Source of the DNA: Alteromonas marina
GTDB lineage: Bacteria; Pseudomonadota; Gammaproteobacteria; Enterobacterales; Alteromonadaceae
Reading direction: 5' to 3'
Length of the DNA stretch: 64,000 bases
Assembly: GCF_000808575.1 (NCBI RefSeq)
Contig: NZ_JWLW01000066.1
Span: 372,001-436,000, forward strand
The translations under genes and the position numbers were made by a program. The notes beneath the pieces were generated by a model. That model searched no databases. It was given only the letters and a program-made list of their open reading frames with translations, and was not told the origin of the DNA. This document shows positions 9,120 through 17,557 of the stretch, one piece after another (position 1 is the stretch's first letter; the number at the start of each line of letters is the position of its first letter).

Positions 9120-9476
9120 ATGAACATTGAACGAATGGAAACTAAGCAGCGTATGAGTCGCATTGTGAAGCACAATGGCGTTATCTACTTATGCGGGCAA
9201 GTATGTGCAGATGCCACGCAAGATATTACTCATCAAACTCAAACCATGCTCGATAAAGTAGATAGCTTACTTGTTCAAGCGGGCAGCGATAGAAAGCATA
9301 TGCTTTCAGCGACCATTTATCTTAAAACCATGGATGATTTTGCGAAAATGAATGAGGTATGGGATAACTGGGTTCCAGAAGGCTTCGCGCCAGCAAGAGC
9401 TTGCGTCACTGCCGATATGGCACGCGAGGCACTGCTTGTAGAAATCTCTGTTGTTGCTGCTGAGATTGTAGAATAA
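9120..9476 (+). CDS. RidA family (YjgF/UK114) protein
   Basis: This is a 118-residue RidA-fold protein. It contains [42 protein letters not shown], and the signature region [21 protein letters not shown], whose Arg contacts the imine substrate in characterised RidA proteins. Family members deaminate reactive enamines/imines or act as related hydrolases. CTGAAAGG lies upstream of the ATG. It stands alone between the DUF4105 gene and the lipase gene, so the context adds nothing about its substrate. Confidence 0.9.
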   Translation: MNIERMETKQRMSRIVKHNGVIYLCGQVCADATQDITHQTQTMLDKVDSLLVQAGSDRKHMLSATIYLKTMDDFAKMNEVWDNWVPEGFAPARACVTADMAREALLVEISVVAAEIVE

Positions 9477-9501
9477 GCATAGATAGCAAGAACTGATTTT
9501 A

Positions 9502-9539
9502 GGCTCTATGATTGTTGGTATGCCGCCATACATAGAGCC
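9502..9539 (+). terminator. Hairpin downstream of the RidA gene
   Basis: GGCTCTATG (9502-9510) pairs perfectly with CATAGAGCC (9531-9539), with a 20-nt loop, 26 nt after the RidA stop. No T-run follows, so the terminator call is weak. Confidence 0.35.
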
Positions 9540-9672
9540 AACCATGCTAATTTTATTCAAATATCCCTCGCCGTCATATCTCTGAAATAATTGTCCTATA
9601 GCGTATAAGGTTCTCTGAAAGTGCTGTCAAAAGCACTATGTCAAATTGCACATTGCTCCGATATGAGTTTTC

Positions 9673-10461
9673 ATGAAAAAATTGAAACGCTATCAATACG
9701 AACGATATGCCATTCTTTGCCAACTTGCCTACCCCGATGCAGACGCACAATATCAGAAAATACTAGACCCATTTCATGAACGCCATCTTGTCGATAAGTA
9801 CGGCAGAATGAGCGTAAGAATATTGTGGGTTGAGAACAAAAAAGAAGTCATCATCGTTTTTCGTGGTTCGTTGGGCTTCAAAGATTGGTTCGCTAACTTG
9901 TTTTTCATACCCTATCGATTGCGTCAGCTGAATCGAAGTTTCTTTGTTCATTGGGGGTTTGCAAGATTACTTGCGCAGCCGATGTATTCAAGTACAAAAA
10001 CATCTGATGACGCGTTACCTCTTAGAGAGTTACTCGTAAAAGTACTAGAGCCACTTCTCGCCCAAGGTAAACGGTTCTCGTTTATCGGTCATTCATCCGG
10101 TGGTGCGGTCGCAGTGTTAATGGCCGATTATTTCGAAAGGCGATTCCCGAAGTCAGTAAAAAGAGTGGTTACATTTGGGCAGCCAGCCGTTGGTACGCGT
10201 TCTTGGTATAAGCATTATTTATTGCACCATCGAACATATCGCATTTGCTGCGACCTAGACATAATCACCTTTATGCCGCCCTTCCCTTTTTACTTCTGGC
10301 ATGTGGGTAAAATGCTATGGCTGCATGACGATAAAATTTATGAAAACACACCTACCCATAAACGCTTTTTAATGTCGCTCCAAAGTTGGATGTTGCGCCC
10401 TATCACCTACCACTACATGCGAAAGTATATCCGCAACAAGTCGTTGTTTGACGAACACTAA
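9673..10461 (+). CDS. Class 3 lipase-like alpha/beta hydrolase
   Basis: This is a 262-residue protein with the class-3 lipase pattern. VIIVFRGSLGFKDW (about residues 56-69) provides the oxyanion region, and FSFIGHSSGGAVAVLMADYF (about 136-155) holds the nucleophile Ser in GHSSG. VVTFGQPAVGTRSWYKHYL and a downstream Asp/His-rich part (CCDLDIITFMPPFPFYFWHVG) fit the rest of the triad. No signal peptide is seen, so it appears cytoplasmic. It is monocistronic, with the next gene 92 nt away. Substrate (acylglycerol or phospholipid) is unknown. Confidence 0.85.
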   Translation: MKKLKRYQYERYAILCQLAYPDADAQYQKILDPFHERHLVDKYGRMSVRILWVENKKEVIIVFRGSLGFKDWFANLFFIPYRLRQLNRSFFVHWGFARLLAQPMYSSTKTSDDALPLRELLVKVLEPLLAQGKRFSFIGHSSGGAVAVLMADYFERRFPKSVKRVVTFGQPAVGTRSWYKHYLLHHRTYRICCDLDIITFMPPFPFYFWHVGKMLWLHDDKIYENTPTHKRFLMSLQSWMLRPITYHYMRKYIRNKSLFDEH

Positions 10462-10553
10462 AAACGATCACTTTTCGCTTCAAGTCCGTATTTTTAATTG
10501 TTTCATAAAATGTGTAACCACCTAAACGGCGTAGTTTACAGGCGAAATACAGT

Positions 10554-11627
10554 ATGACTTCATTGACGATTGAACGGGCGAAAGCAGCACTTAAAAACGC
10601 ATTTGTGGGCGACGCACTTGCTATGCCGGTGCACTGGTTTTACAACCCAGCTGATATCTACAAAACATTCCCATTAGGAATAGAACAATTTGAGGATGCG
10701 CCCCCCTTTCATCCCTCTTCAATAATGTCCCTTCACTCCACACAACAAGGTGGGCGTGCAAACAAAGCATCAGCTAGCCAAAAAGAAATTGTGGGTGAGG
10801 TCATTCTTAAAGGGAAAAGGCAGTACTGGGGTAAAGACAATGTGCATTATCATCAGGGTATGAAGGCAGGTGAAAATACGCTTAATGCTTGCTGTGCCCG
10901 TATTGTTTTGACCTGCGCGCTTAAAGGTTATGATGAAACTGAGTTTTTAAATCAATATATTAGCTTTATGCGCGCCGGTACTCCTAAACACCCAGACACC
11001 TATGCTGAGTCATACCACAGAGTTTTTTTCGCGAACCTTGAGCAAGGCTTCCCTGCGGATAAGTGTGGTGCAGTTACCCATGATACGGCTTCTATAGGGG
11101 CTTTTGTATCGGTAACACCTTTAGCGATAGTAGAAGCTGCTAGAAATACTGCGCTTAACGACATCAAACACCTATGTCGTAAGCACTTGTTTTTAACTCA
11201 TCCCGACCAGTCATTAGCATCGGTATGCGATTTCTATGTTGAGCTAATATACAAATTAGCGCATCGCCAAGATGAATCACCCAAAAACATGTTAGAAGGT
11301 ATTGCGAGTAAGTCTGCAGGGCTGAACTTGGCGTCCCTTACGGCAAAGAACAAAAGCGATATTGAAGTTGTTGGGCGCATGTATTCGCCGGCATGTTATA
11401 TCTCAGACGCCTGGCCCGCCGTTTTGTATTTCGCATACCGCTACGCAGATAATCCGAAAAGAGCGCTTATAGCAAACACTAATGTGGGCGGTGACAACGT
11501 GCATCGTGGTTTTGTTTTAGGGGCCATACTAGGTTTAATGCACGGGACCGAGATAACCTCATGGTTTAGCGAATTAACCGACGCGAAAAAGCTAAACTCC
11601 CTAGTCGATTCGCTGGACGTGGAGTGA
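10554..11627 (+). CDS. ADP-ribosylglycohydrolase-fold protein with altered metal motif
   Basis: This is a 357-residue all-helical protein of the ADP-ribosylglycohydrolase family. The N-terminal NAFVGDALAMPVHWFYNP is the family opening, and NVGGDNVHRGFVLGAILGLMHG (about residues 307-328) is the C-terminal metal motif. Canonical enzymes have G-G-D-x-D-T there. Here the second Asp and the Thr are Val and His, and the N-terminal D-D-T motif is not evident. The protein may be a non-canonical hydrolase or may have lost dinuclear Mg binding. No signal peptide is visible. The gene is isolated. Confidence 0.8.
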   Translation: MTSLTIERAKAALKNAFVGDALAMPVHWFYNPADIYKTFPLGIEQFEDAPPFHPSSIMSLHSTQQGGRANKASASQKEIVGEVILKGKRQYWGKDNVHYHQGMKAGENTLNACCARIVLTCALKGYDETEFLNQYISFMRAGTPKHPDTYAESYHRVFFANLEQGFPADKCGAVTHDTASIGAFVSVTPLAIVEAARNTALNDIKHLCRKHLFLTHPDQSLASVCDFYVELIYKLAHRQDESPKNMLEGIASKSAGLNLASLTAKNKSDIEVVGRMYSPACYISDAWPAVLYFAYRYADNPKRALIANTNVGGDNVHRGFVLGAILGLMHGTEITSWFSELTDAKKLNSLVDSLDVE

Positions 11628-11737
11628 GCCAGAAGTAGGCATCTTGTAGTTTTAAAGCTAAGCAAATACCGTACATGCTATCATATAAGCGGCCAATCAC
11701 TGACGCTTGGTTTCACCCAAATTTACGTTATAAAACC

Positions 11738-12826
11738 TTACAACGTAACTGTTTGACCAGTTTTCGCCGCTTTGAATATGGCGTTAACAATCTTAATATC
11801 AGCAAGCCCTTCACTACCGGTTACCATTGGCTGGCGCCCAGTCAATATGGCTAAAGCGTCGTTATCCATTTGAAGCGTTTGCTGCATACCGTCAATAGGT
11901 GGCAGCGTTTTCCCGTCTGACGTTGTCCCCGTTACGCCATTGTAGCTCTGCATAGGTTTCAGCTGATACCAACCGTCTTCACAGTCAGCTTTGAAATGAT
12001 TAAACCCTTTTACTACGCTAGTGCCGCAATTAGCCACTAGCCCGTCACCAAAGTCCATGGTGAATAGGGTAGTTTCATCAACTTCAGTGAATTTTTCTGG
12101 GAAACGTTGTGGTGGGTGGCTGCCAGTTACAGACAAAGGCTCTTGCCCCGTTAAAAAGCGCGCACTGTTTATCGCATAAACGCCCATGTCATAGAGTGCG
12201 CCGCCACCCATATGCGTTTTCATGCGCCAGTTGTCTGCCGCTCTACCCTGCCCGGCATAACCCGCAAAGCTCGATACTGCGGTTATATCTCCATAGGGTT
12301 TAGTTTCAAGGTATTGATGAAAAGTGCGTGTATTAGGCTCGTGCTGCATGCGATAGCCGATAGACAAAGTCACATTATTTTTATTACAGGCATCTATGAT
12401 AGCTTGGCACTCCTCACTATCCATCGCCATTGGCTTTTCACACCACACGTGCTTTCCAGTATTTGCAGCCTGCACTGCAAAGTTTTTGTGCGTACCTGTG
12501 GGCGTTACAACATAGATAACGTCAATATCATCGTTATCCGCAATTTCAGCCATAGTGCGGTATGTGTATACGTTGCTATCCTTAATTCCATGCTTTCTTT
12601 GCCACTTAGGAATTTTTTCTTCGCTACCTGTGATGATGCCTCGCAATTCACAATGCTCGGTGTGCTGTAGCGCAGGTGCTAATAAATTTGTGCTGTAGTT
12701 GCCTAAGCCAAGCAAGGCTACGCCAAGTTTCTTTTTAGGTGGCTGAGCTAACAAATAAGGGCTGTGGGCAACGAGCAAGCCTGAACCCGCTATTTGAAGA
12801 AAATGACGACGAGTAATACGAGGCAT
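11738..12826 (-). CDS. Tat-exported Gfo/Idh/MocA family oxidoreductase
   Basis: This is a 362-residue protein beginning MPRITRRHFLQIAGSGLL, a twin-arginine signal peptide, with cleavage probably after SPYLLAQ. The mature part opens with GVALLGLGNYSTNLLAPAL (NAD(P)-binding Rossmann loop), continues with VIYVVTPTGTHKNFAVQAANTGKHVWCEKPMA (the EKP motif carries the catalytic Lys), and has the substrate-side GGGALYDMGVYAINSARFLTG. This matches periplasmic glucose-fructose oxidoreductase-like enzymes that keep a tightly bound NADP. Sugar substrate is unknown. The start is preceded by GGAGAAGG. Confidence 0.88.
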   Translation of the reverse strand: MPRITRRHFLQIAGSGLLVAHSPYLLAQPPKKKLGVALLGLGNYSTNLLAPALQHTEHCELRGIITGSEEKIPKWQRKHGIKDSNVYTYRTMAEIADNDDIDVIYVVTPTGTHKNFAVQAANTGKHVWCEKPMAMDSEECQAIIDACNKNNVTLSIGYRMQHEPNTRTFHQYLETKPYGDITAVSSFAGYAGQGRAADNWRMKTHMGGGALYDMGVYAINSARFLTGQEPLSVTGSHPPQRFPEKFTEVDETTLFTMDFGDGLVANCGTSVVKGFNHFKADCEDGWYQLKPMQSYNGVTGTTSDGKTLPPIDGMQQTLQMDNDALAILTGRQPMVTGSEGLADIKIVNAIFKAAKTGQTVTL

Positions 12827-12993
12827 TGGCCTTCTCCATAAGAAAAGTATCCATGTGTGGTTTTAGTAGTGTTTTACTTGTCTAAATAGATCACACACAA
12901 ATTGCCCAATAGGATAAGAAATCTCATGATTGCGGCTAATATTATTTAAAAAGTTATTGGCTCTTAACTATTTTTTAAAATCTTATCTATTGA

Positions 12994-13635
12994 AGTTTAT
13001 GCTCTCGTTTCATTAATCTCAGCAATGAAAAGCTCGCAGGCCCGATAACGCTCTCACTGGGCGAGCCCATGTCGCAGTTTTTGTTAGCCAAAGAACTCGG
13101 TGAGTTCACTCGGCTTTATCCGTCTATTCAATTAAAAGTGAAAAGCTCTACAATATTCGCCGATTTAGACAAAGGTGAAGCGGATGTCGTAATACGGGGA
13201 GCACCTAAATTACCGGAACACTTAATTGGAAGGCGACTTTACAAGCTAGGCTTGTGCTTTTATGCACACAAAGATTACTGTGAAAATACACCCCGTAAAG
13301 ACTGGCGATGGATTACGCCGTTAGAGAATGAAGTTTGGCCCCAATGGCTAGCACAATCGCCTTACCCAGAGGTACCAATTGGAATAGCAATCGATGACAT
13401 CATCTCTCGATATCACGCTATATTAAACGGCGTGGGTATGGGAAGAGCAGCATGTTTCATGGGCGACCCACACCCCGACCTAGTACGTCTACCGGGCAGC
13501 GCGCCCGTTTTGAAATACGATATTTGGCTTCTCACCCACCCTGATTTGTATGAACAGCCTAAAGTAAAATTGCTGATGCAGTTTTTAACCGATGCGTTAA
13601 TGACTAAAAAAACGCTCGTTGAAGGAGAGGCATAA
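12994..13635 (+). pseudogene. LysR-type regulator remnant: effector-binding domain without the HTH
   Basis: The open frame reads NEKLAGPITLSLGEPMSQFLLAKEL, the junction and first strand of a LysR substrate-binding domain. It continues through ADVVIRGAPKLPEHLIGRRLYKLGL to the C-terminal LSRYHAILNGVGMG-like region and a normal end. The frame closes upstream at a TGA at 12991, and the 165 bp before it contain no helix-turn-helix coding sequence in any frame I read. The first usable ATG is 13069, giving 188 residues. It appears to be a truncated LysR gene that cannot bind DNA through the normal domain. A functional effector-only protein is possible but less likely. Confidence 0.75.
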
Positions 13636-13796
13636 GTTTATTTACGGTAAACCATTTAGATGGCTTACTGCTGCAGAACAACGCCTTGTTTATAACAAGC
13701 GGACCATGTTGACAGCTGCAAACCTATACCTTTTTTTACAAGAACGCCCCACACGATAAGCCGCCCGTATGGATGTCGCATTATGCAGTGAAAAGG

Positions 13797-14528
13797 CTAC
13801 GACACCGCTTTGGGTACGTTAAGCGTATTCCGTGCGTCATTGGTCAGTTTCACTAACGCTTTTCGTACGTCTGTTGACGACGCGCATGGCGCTTCAAAAG
13901 GGATAAACCAAGTCTGCTTTTCTGTACCGCAGTGCATGCCTTCTGGAAATACGCTGTGCATTATCGGCGCTTCAGTGTTAACGCCTACTTTGTGCTGCAA
14001 GATAAGCTGCATCGCGTCCTGATGGTCTTCATTCATATGGGTAATCATGCCCTCTGGTGCGCTATGCCACTCTTGGACTTCAACGCGCCAATAGTTTTTA
14101 TCAACCCAATGGATTTTTCCGAACCCACCAATAAAACGTACTCGCTCAGTACGAATAACGTAAAAATTGAAATCGTGGGTTTGCTCGTATTTTTTAGCTT
14201 GAGGGAATAAACGAAGATACTGTGCTTTCACGTCATCTTGGTTCGCTAGCTCCGCACTCCCCATAATAGTCACCCGGCCATTCGCCTGAGAGTCATCTTC
14301 ACCGGCATCAAAAATGGTTAAGCTAACTTTGTCGTTCGCTTTAATATTGCGCGTATGCAGTGCGATATCGCTGATGTAGATAACTGCGTCACCACCAGAC
14401 GTTAAATAATAAGGTACAACCGAACCAAAAGGGTAGCCGGGCATTGATGTTGAATGCGTACCCAATACACCGCTGTGATGGGTGCGGCTTAGCTGTTTTG
14501 CTTGAAATGCAATATCTTGCATACTCAT
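13797..14528 (-). CDS. hugZ: HugZ-type haem-utilisation protein (pyridoxamine-phosphate-oxidase-like split barrel)
   Basis: This is a 243-residue protein. The N-terminal split barrel (THHSGVLGTHSTSMPGYPFGS, FYVIRTERVRFIGGFGKIHWV) is joined to a C-terminal DUF2470 domain with HMNEDHQDAMQLI, which in HugZ proteins carries haem-contacting His residues. HugZ enzymes break down haem to release iron in the cytoplasm. It is the last gene of a minus-strand haem cluster, 37 nt after hmuV, so it should process imported haem. An alternative is a haem-binding storage or trafficking role, as proposed for some HugZ/HutZ homologues. Confidence 0.88.
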   Translation of the reverse strand: MSMQDIAFQAKQLSRTHHSGVLGTHSTSMPGYPFGSVVPYYLTSGGDAVIYISDIALHTRNIKANDKVSLTIFDAGEDDSQANGRVTIMGSAELANQDDVKAQYLRLFPQAKKYEQTHDFNFYVIRTERVRFIGGFGKIHWVDKNYWRVEVQEWHSAPEGMITHMNEDHQDAMQLILQHKVGVNTEAPIMHSVFPEGMHCGTEKQTWFIPFEAPCASSTDVRKALVKLTNDARNTLNVPKAVS

Positions 14529-14565
14529 GGTTAACTCCGTTCTTGTTTATCGGTTTTCGTAAAAG

Positions 14566-15396
14566 TTAATGTGTCACGAAAACGTGTTTTTGTTCGTTTT
14601 TAATTAGGTTTAACTGGGTGTGATAGCACCGAGAAAGCATATCGGTAGTAAGTACTTGCGCTGGTGGTCCGTCGGCTAAACACTGCTTTTCCCCCAATAA
14701 AATGAGTCTATCGCAATAAGGGGAAATTAAATTGAGGTCGTGACTTACGCAAATAATGCACAGCCCTTTTTCTCGTAGGGCGACCAATTGTTCCATTACT
14801 AGTTTCTGGTGGCGCAAATCTAGGGCTGAGGTGGGTTCATCTAACAGCAACAGCTTGCCTTCCAAACTCTCGTTTTGATCGCCCGGTATTATTTGAAGAA
14901 TAGATTTAGCTAAAAATATTCTCTGCCTTTCCCCGCCAGATAAGGTTTGAATATTGCGAGCTAGTAAATGCGTAATGTCAAACTGCTTGGCAATACCATG
15001 AATCAACCGACTCTTTTGTTCCAATGACTCAACGTACTGATACCGCGCCAAATGAAGTAACTCGTCGGCGATAAACCCAAATGGCGTTGACGCGCTTTGT
15101 GCCATCACTGCACGCTGTATTGCTAATTGATTTGGGCTTAGCGCACTAATTTTTTGCCCGCCAAGCGTTAGCGTTCCACCAGATGGCGTTTCTACACCAC
15201 TGAGCATAGCAAGTAGCGTAGATTTACCGCATCCGTTTTCACCCGCTATCGCGGTAAACTCACCAGTGTTAAATGACAAAGATATTTGTTCAAGCAAACG
15301 CGTGTCACCTCTGGCTATCACAACATCTTTCAATATAAGCAACGCCGTGTTTAACCGTTTACAACTTTCGCTTTGCTCTAGGATTTCCACTTTCAT
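14566..15396 (-). CDS. hmuV: Haem ABC transporter ATP-binding protein HmuV
   Basis: This is a 276-residue ABC ATPase. Walker A GENGCGKST, signature TLSGGERQR, Walker B LLLLDEPTSALDLRH, and the switch-His region ICVSHDLNLI are all present. It energises haem import across the inner membrane together with HmuU. The start at 15396 (MKVEILEQSES) is chosen because it is 5 nt after the hmuU stop codon. A longer open frame upstream would overlap hmuU extensively and encodes no family sequence. It precedes hugZ in the same transcription unit. Confidence 0.92.
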   Translation of the reverse strand: MKVEILEQSESCKRLNTALLILKDVVIARGDTRLLEQISLSFNTGEFTAIAGENGCGKSTLLAMLSGVETPSGGTLTLGGQKISALSPNQLAIQRAVMAQSASTPFGFIADELLHLARYQYVESLEQKSRLIHGIAKQFDITHLLARNIQTLSGGERQRIFLAKSILQIIPGDQNESLEGKLLLLDEPTSALDLRHQKLVMEQLVALREKGLCIICVSHDLNLISPYCDRLILLGEKQCLADGPPAQVLTTDMLSRCYHTQLNLIKNEQKHVFVTH

Positions 15397-15401
15397 TTGA
15401 G

Positions 15402-16598
15402 CTACACCCCACCACCAAGTAAGCGGCGTTGCTGCCAAAGTAAGTAAAGGAAAAATGGCGCCCCAACTGCTGATGTAACAATACCAATAGGTATTTCCAT
15501 AGGCACAAATAAGGTACGAGCCAAGGTATCGGCAACCATTAATAGCAAAGCGCCCATTAGTGCGCTGGCAGGTATTAGCACCTGGTGGTTTACACCAAAT
15601 ATGGCCCTGCACATGTGGGGCACTACCAAACCTACAAAGCCAATAATGCCGCACAGCGCCGTCGCTAGCGCCACAGAGAACGCCACCAGCCATAAAACCC
15701 AGTGTTTGTATCGGGTAACATTAAGCCCCATATAAGCCGCCTCTTTTTCACCAAGCGCGAGTAGATTAAGCGCATTACGTGACTTCATAAGACCAGTAAA
15801 AGCAACAAGCCCAGCTAGCGCAATAAGACCACAAAGCGCCCAGCTTGCTCCGGCAAGACTACCCATGGTCCAGTAGCTTATTTGGCGAAGTGCGTCATCG
15901 CTTGCTACATAACTAATAGCCCCTATCACGGTTCCGGTTAAGGCGTTAATGGCAACACCAGCCAAAATAAGCGCGGCTACCGAAACGCCTTGCGGCCCAT
16001 TTGAAAACCGAAGCACTGTCCATACAGAAAGTAGTGCACCACCAAAGGCCCACATGGCTACCCATATAGACTCAAGCGCAGGGATGAGCGGAGGTACTAT
16101 GGTCATACTAAGGGCTGCAGCTGCGGCTGCGCCCCCTGCAATACCAATTAAACCAGGGTCGGCAAGCGGATTGCGCACTAGCCCCTGCATTGCACAGCCA
16201 GATACGGCTAGAAGCGCGCCAATCAGCATTGTCATGATCACCCTCGGTAGCCTTATTTCAGACAGTACATACCAATGAGTAGTGTTTGCTGCTGTATTTT
16301 CTACCGTATTTTCTACCGTATTTACGCCGCTAATGAAGTATCTAAGTTGCTGTTCAATATCAATTGGCAGACTGCCGCGGGTTAACCCCACATAAGCACA
16401 GAACAACAGCAATACAACCAGTATTCCCATGCCAATACGTTTTCGCTGCGCGCGGGCATTAATAAGCTGAAGTACTACAGGCGTCAATGGGTAATCACTT
16501 GAATAATCGCTTGGGTAATCACTTGAGTAATCGCGTGGGTTACCACTTGGGTTATCGCCTAGGTTATTACCATGCTTAGCTGCGGGAGATAACTGCAT
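15402..16598 (-). CDS. hmuU: Haem ABC transporter permease HmuU with a repetitive N-terminal extension
   Basis: This is a 398-residue FecCD-family permease with about ten hydrophobic segments. It contains LPRVIMTMLIGALLAVSGCAMQGLVRNPLADPG and GIIGFVGLVVPHMCRAIFG, both diagnostic of the family. The ATG overlaps the hmuT stop codon (TAATG). The first ~45 residues are a polar cytoplasmic extension built of near-repeats of SDYPSDYSSDYP, encoded by imperfect ~15-nt tandem repeats. A second small repeat (NTVENTVENTAANT) occurs in the first periplasmic loop. These are unusual for HmuU and look like repeat slippage rather than functional domains. Confidence 0.92.
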   Translation of the reverse strand: MQLSPAAKHGNNLGDNPSGNPRDYSSDYPSDYSSDYPLTPVVLQLINARAQRKRIGMGILVVLLLFCAYVGLTRGSLPIDIEQQLRYFISGVNTVENTVENTAANTTHWYVLSEIRLPRVIMTMLIGALLAVSGCAMQGLVRNPLADPGLIGIAGGAAAAAALSMTIVPPLIPALESIWVAMWAFGGALLSVWTVLRFSNGPQGVSVAALILAGVAINALTGTVIGAISYVASDDALRQISYWTMGSLAGASWALCGLIALAGLVAFTGLMKSRNALNLLALGEKEAAYMGLNVTRYKHWVLWLVAFSVALATALCGIIGFVGLVVPHMCRAIFGVNHQVLIPASALMGALLLMVADTLARTLFVPMEIPIGIVTSAVGAPFFLYLLWQQRRLLGGGV

Positions 16599-17554
16599 TA
16601 TTGACTCGTTCTACTGTTAGCAGCATTTTGCGTTTGTTTCATTTCAATGGCTTTTCCTGCGTGCTCCGCGACAAGCTGAAGCGCCACATCAAAGCGCGGA
16701 GAAAGCCCCAAACTTATGCTGCTATCCATGGCTTCAACTAGACAATGAATACCAGCAAAGGTGGCTGCTAACGCATGGTGCGTACAAAGTGCGTCCTTCG
16801 CGCTTTTCCCACGAAGCATGTGACCAGCGGCAATCACAATATCAGGGTTTTGCATCAGCACAGACTCAGCATGCATCACTTTGTAGCCTTCCACTGCATC
16901 ACCTATATTAACGATACCCAGCGTATCGAATAGCGCTTGGGGCACAGTATTTTTACCCGCTACCGTTATTCCTCTGTCATTATTCGCCACCACAAAAAGC
17001 GCTTTAATTGGCGTATTGAACGCTAAGGTTTTATCTGCGTACCGCGCTTTTTGTTGCTCTACCTTCTTTTCAATATCGTGAACAAGGGTAATGGCGTTAT
17101 CACTTGCCGATAGTTTTTCGCCAATATCCAATACTAGGCGCTTTAGACCACTTAAGTTTTTGTCGACGTTAAAGGTAGTAACCTCTACGCCTGCATGGGC
17201 TATTTGTTCAAGCGCTACACTTGGGCCTGTCGCCTCTGCTCCTAATAGCATTGCGGGCTGTTGGGCCAATACCCCTTCAGTGCTGAGCTGACGAAAGTAC
17301 CCAAGCTTAGTTAAACTTACCGCTTCATTTGGGTACATACTGGTACTGTCAGTAGCAATTACCCAATCGCCACGTCCTAACGCGAAAACAATTTCGGTGA
17401 TACTGCCGCCAGCGGTAACTATTCGAGGTGATGTAGTTTGCGTTTCATCTAAAGGGGCGCTAAACGCCCCTACTGCAAACAAACTCCACCCTACCATCAC
17501 CGCAGAAACAGCTTTTGCGGCTATTGAAGAAAGTGAAAGAGCGTGTTGCGACAT
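16598..17554 (-). CDS. hmuT: Periplasmic haem-binding protein HmuT
   Basis: This is a 318-residue protein with a signal peptide (ISSIAAKAVSAVMVGWSLF-type core, cleavage near GAFSAP). The mature part begins RIVTAGGSITEIVFALGRGDWVIATDSTSMYP, the class III solute-binding-protein pattern with the ligand-contact Tyr replaced or shifted. KLGYFRQLSTEGVLAQQPAMLLG and VMHAESVLMQNPDIVIAAGHM follow. It delivers haem to HmuUV. The gene lies 3 nt after the HmuY-like gene and overlaps hmuU by one base, so all are translated from one transcript. Confidence 0.9.
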   Translation of the reverse strand: MSQHALSLSSIAAKAVSAVMVGWSLFAVGAFSAPLDETQTTSPRIVTAGGSITEIVFALGRGDWVIATDSTSMYPNEAVSLTKLGYFRQLSTEGVLAQQPAMLLGAEATGPSVALEQIAHAGVEVTTFNVDKNLSGLKRLVLDIGEKLSASDNAITLVHDIEKKVEQQKARYADKTLAFNTPIKALFVVANNDRGITVAGKNTVPQALFDTLGIVNIGDAVEGYKVMHAESVLMQNPDIVIAAGHMLRGKSAKDALCTHHALAATFAGIHCLVEAMDSSISLGLSPRFDVALQLVAEHAGKAIEMKQTQNAANSRTSQ

Positions 17555-17557
17555 TTT

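Noticed and set aside
15397-15693. Extended N-terminus of the HmuV frame
   Set aside because: It lies wholly inside hmuU in another frame and has no ABC-family sequence; the start at 15396 follows the hmuU stop.
16495-16570. Possible CRISPR array from repeated 15-nt units
   Set aside because: Units are short, contiguous and in frame within hmuU, with no spacers.
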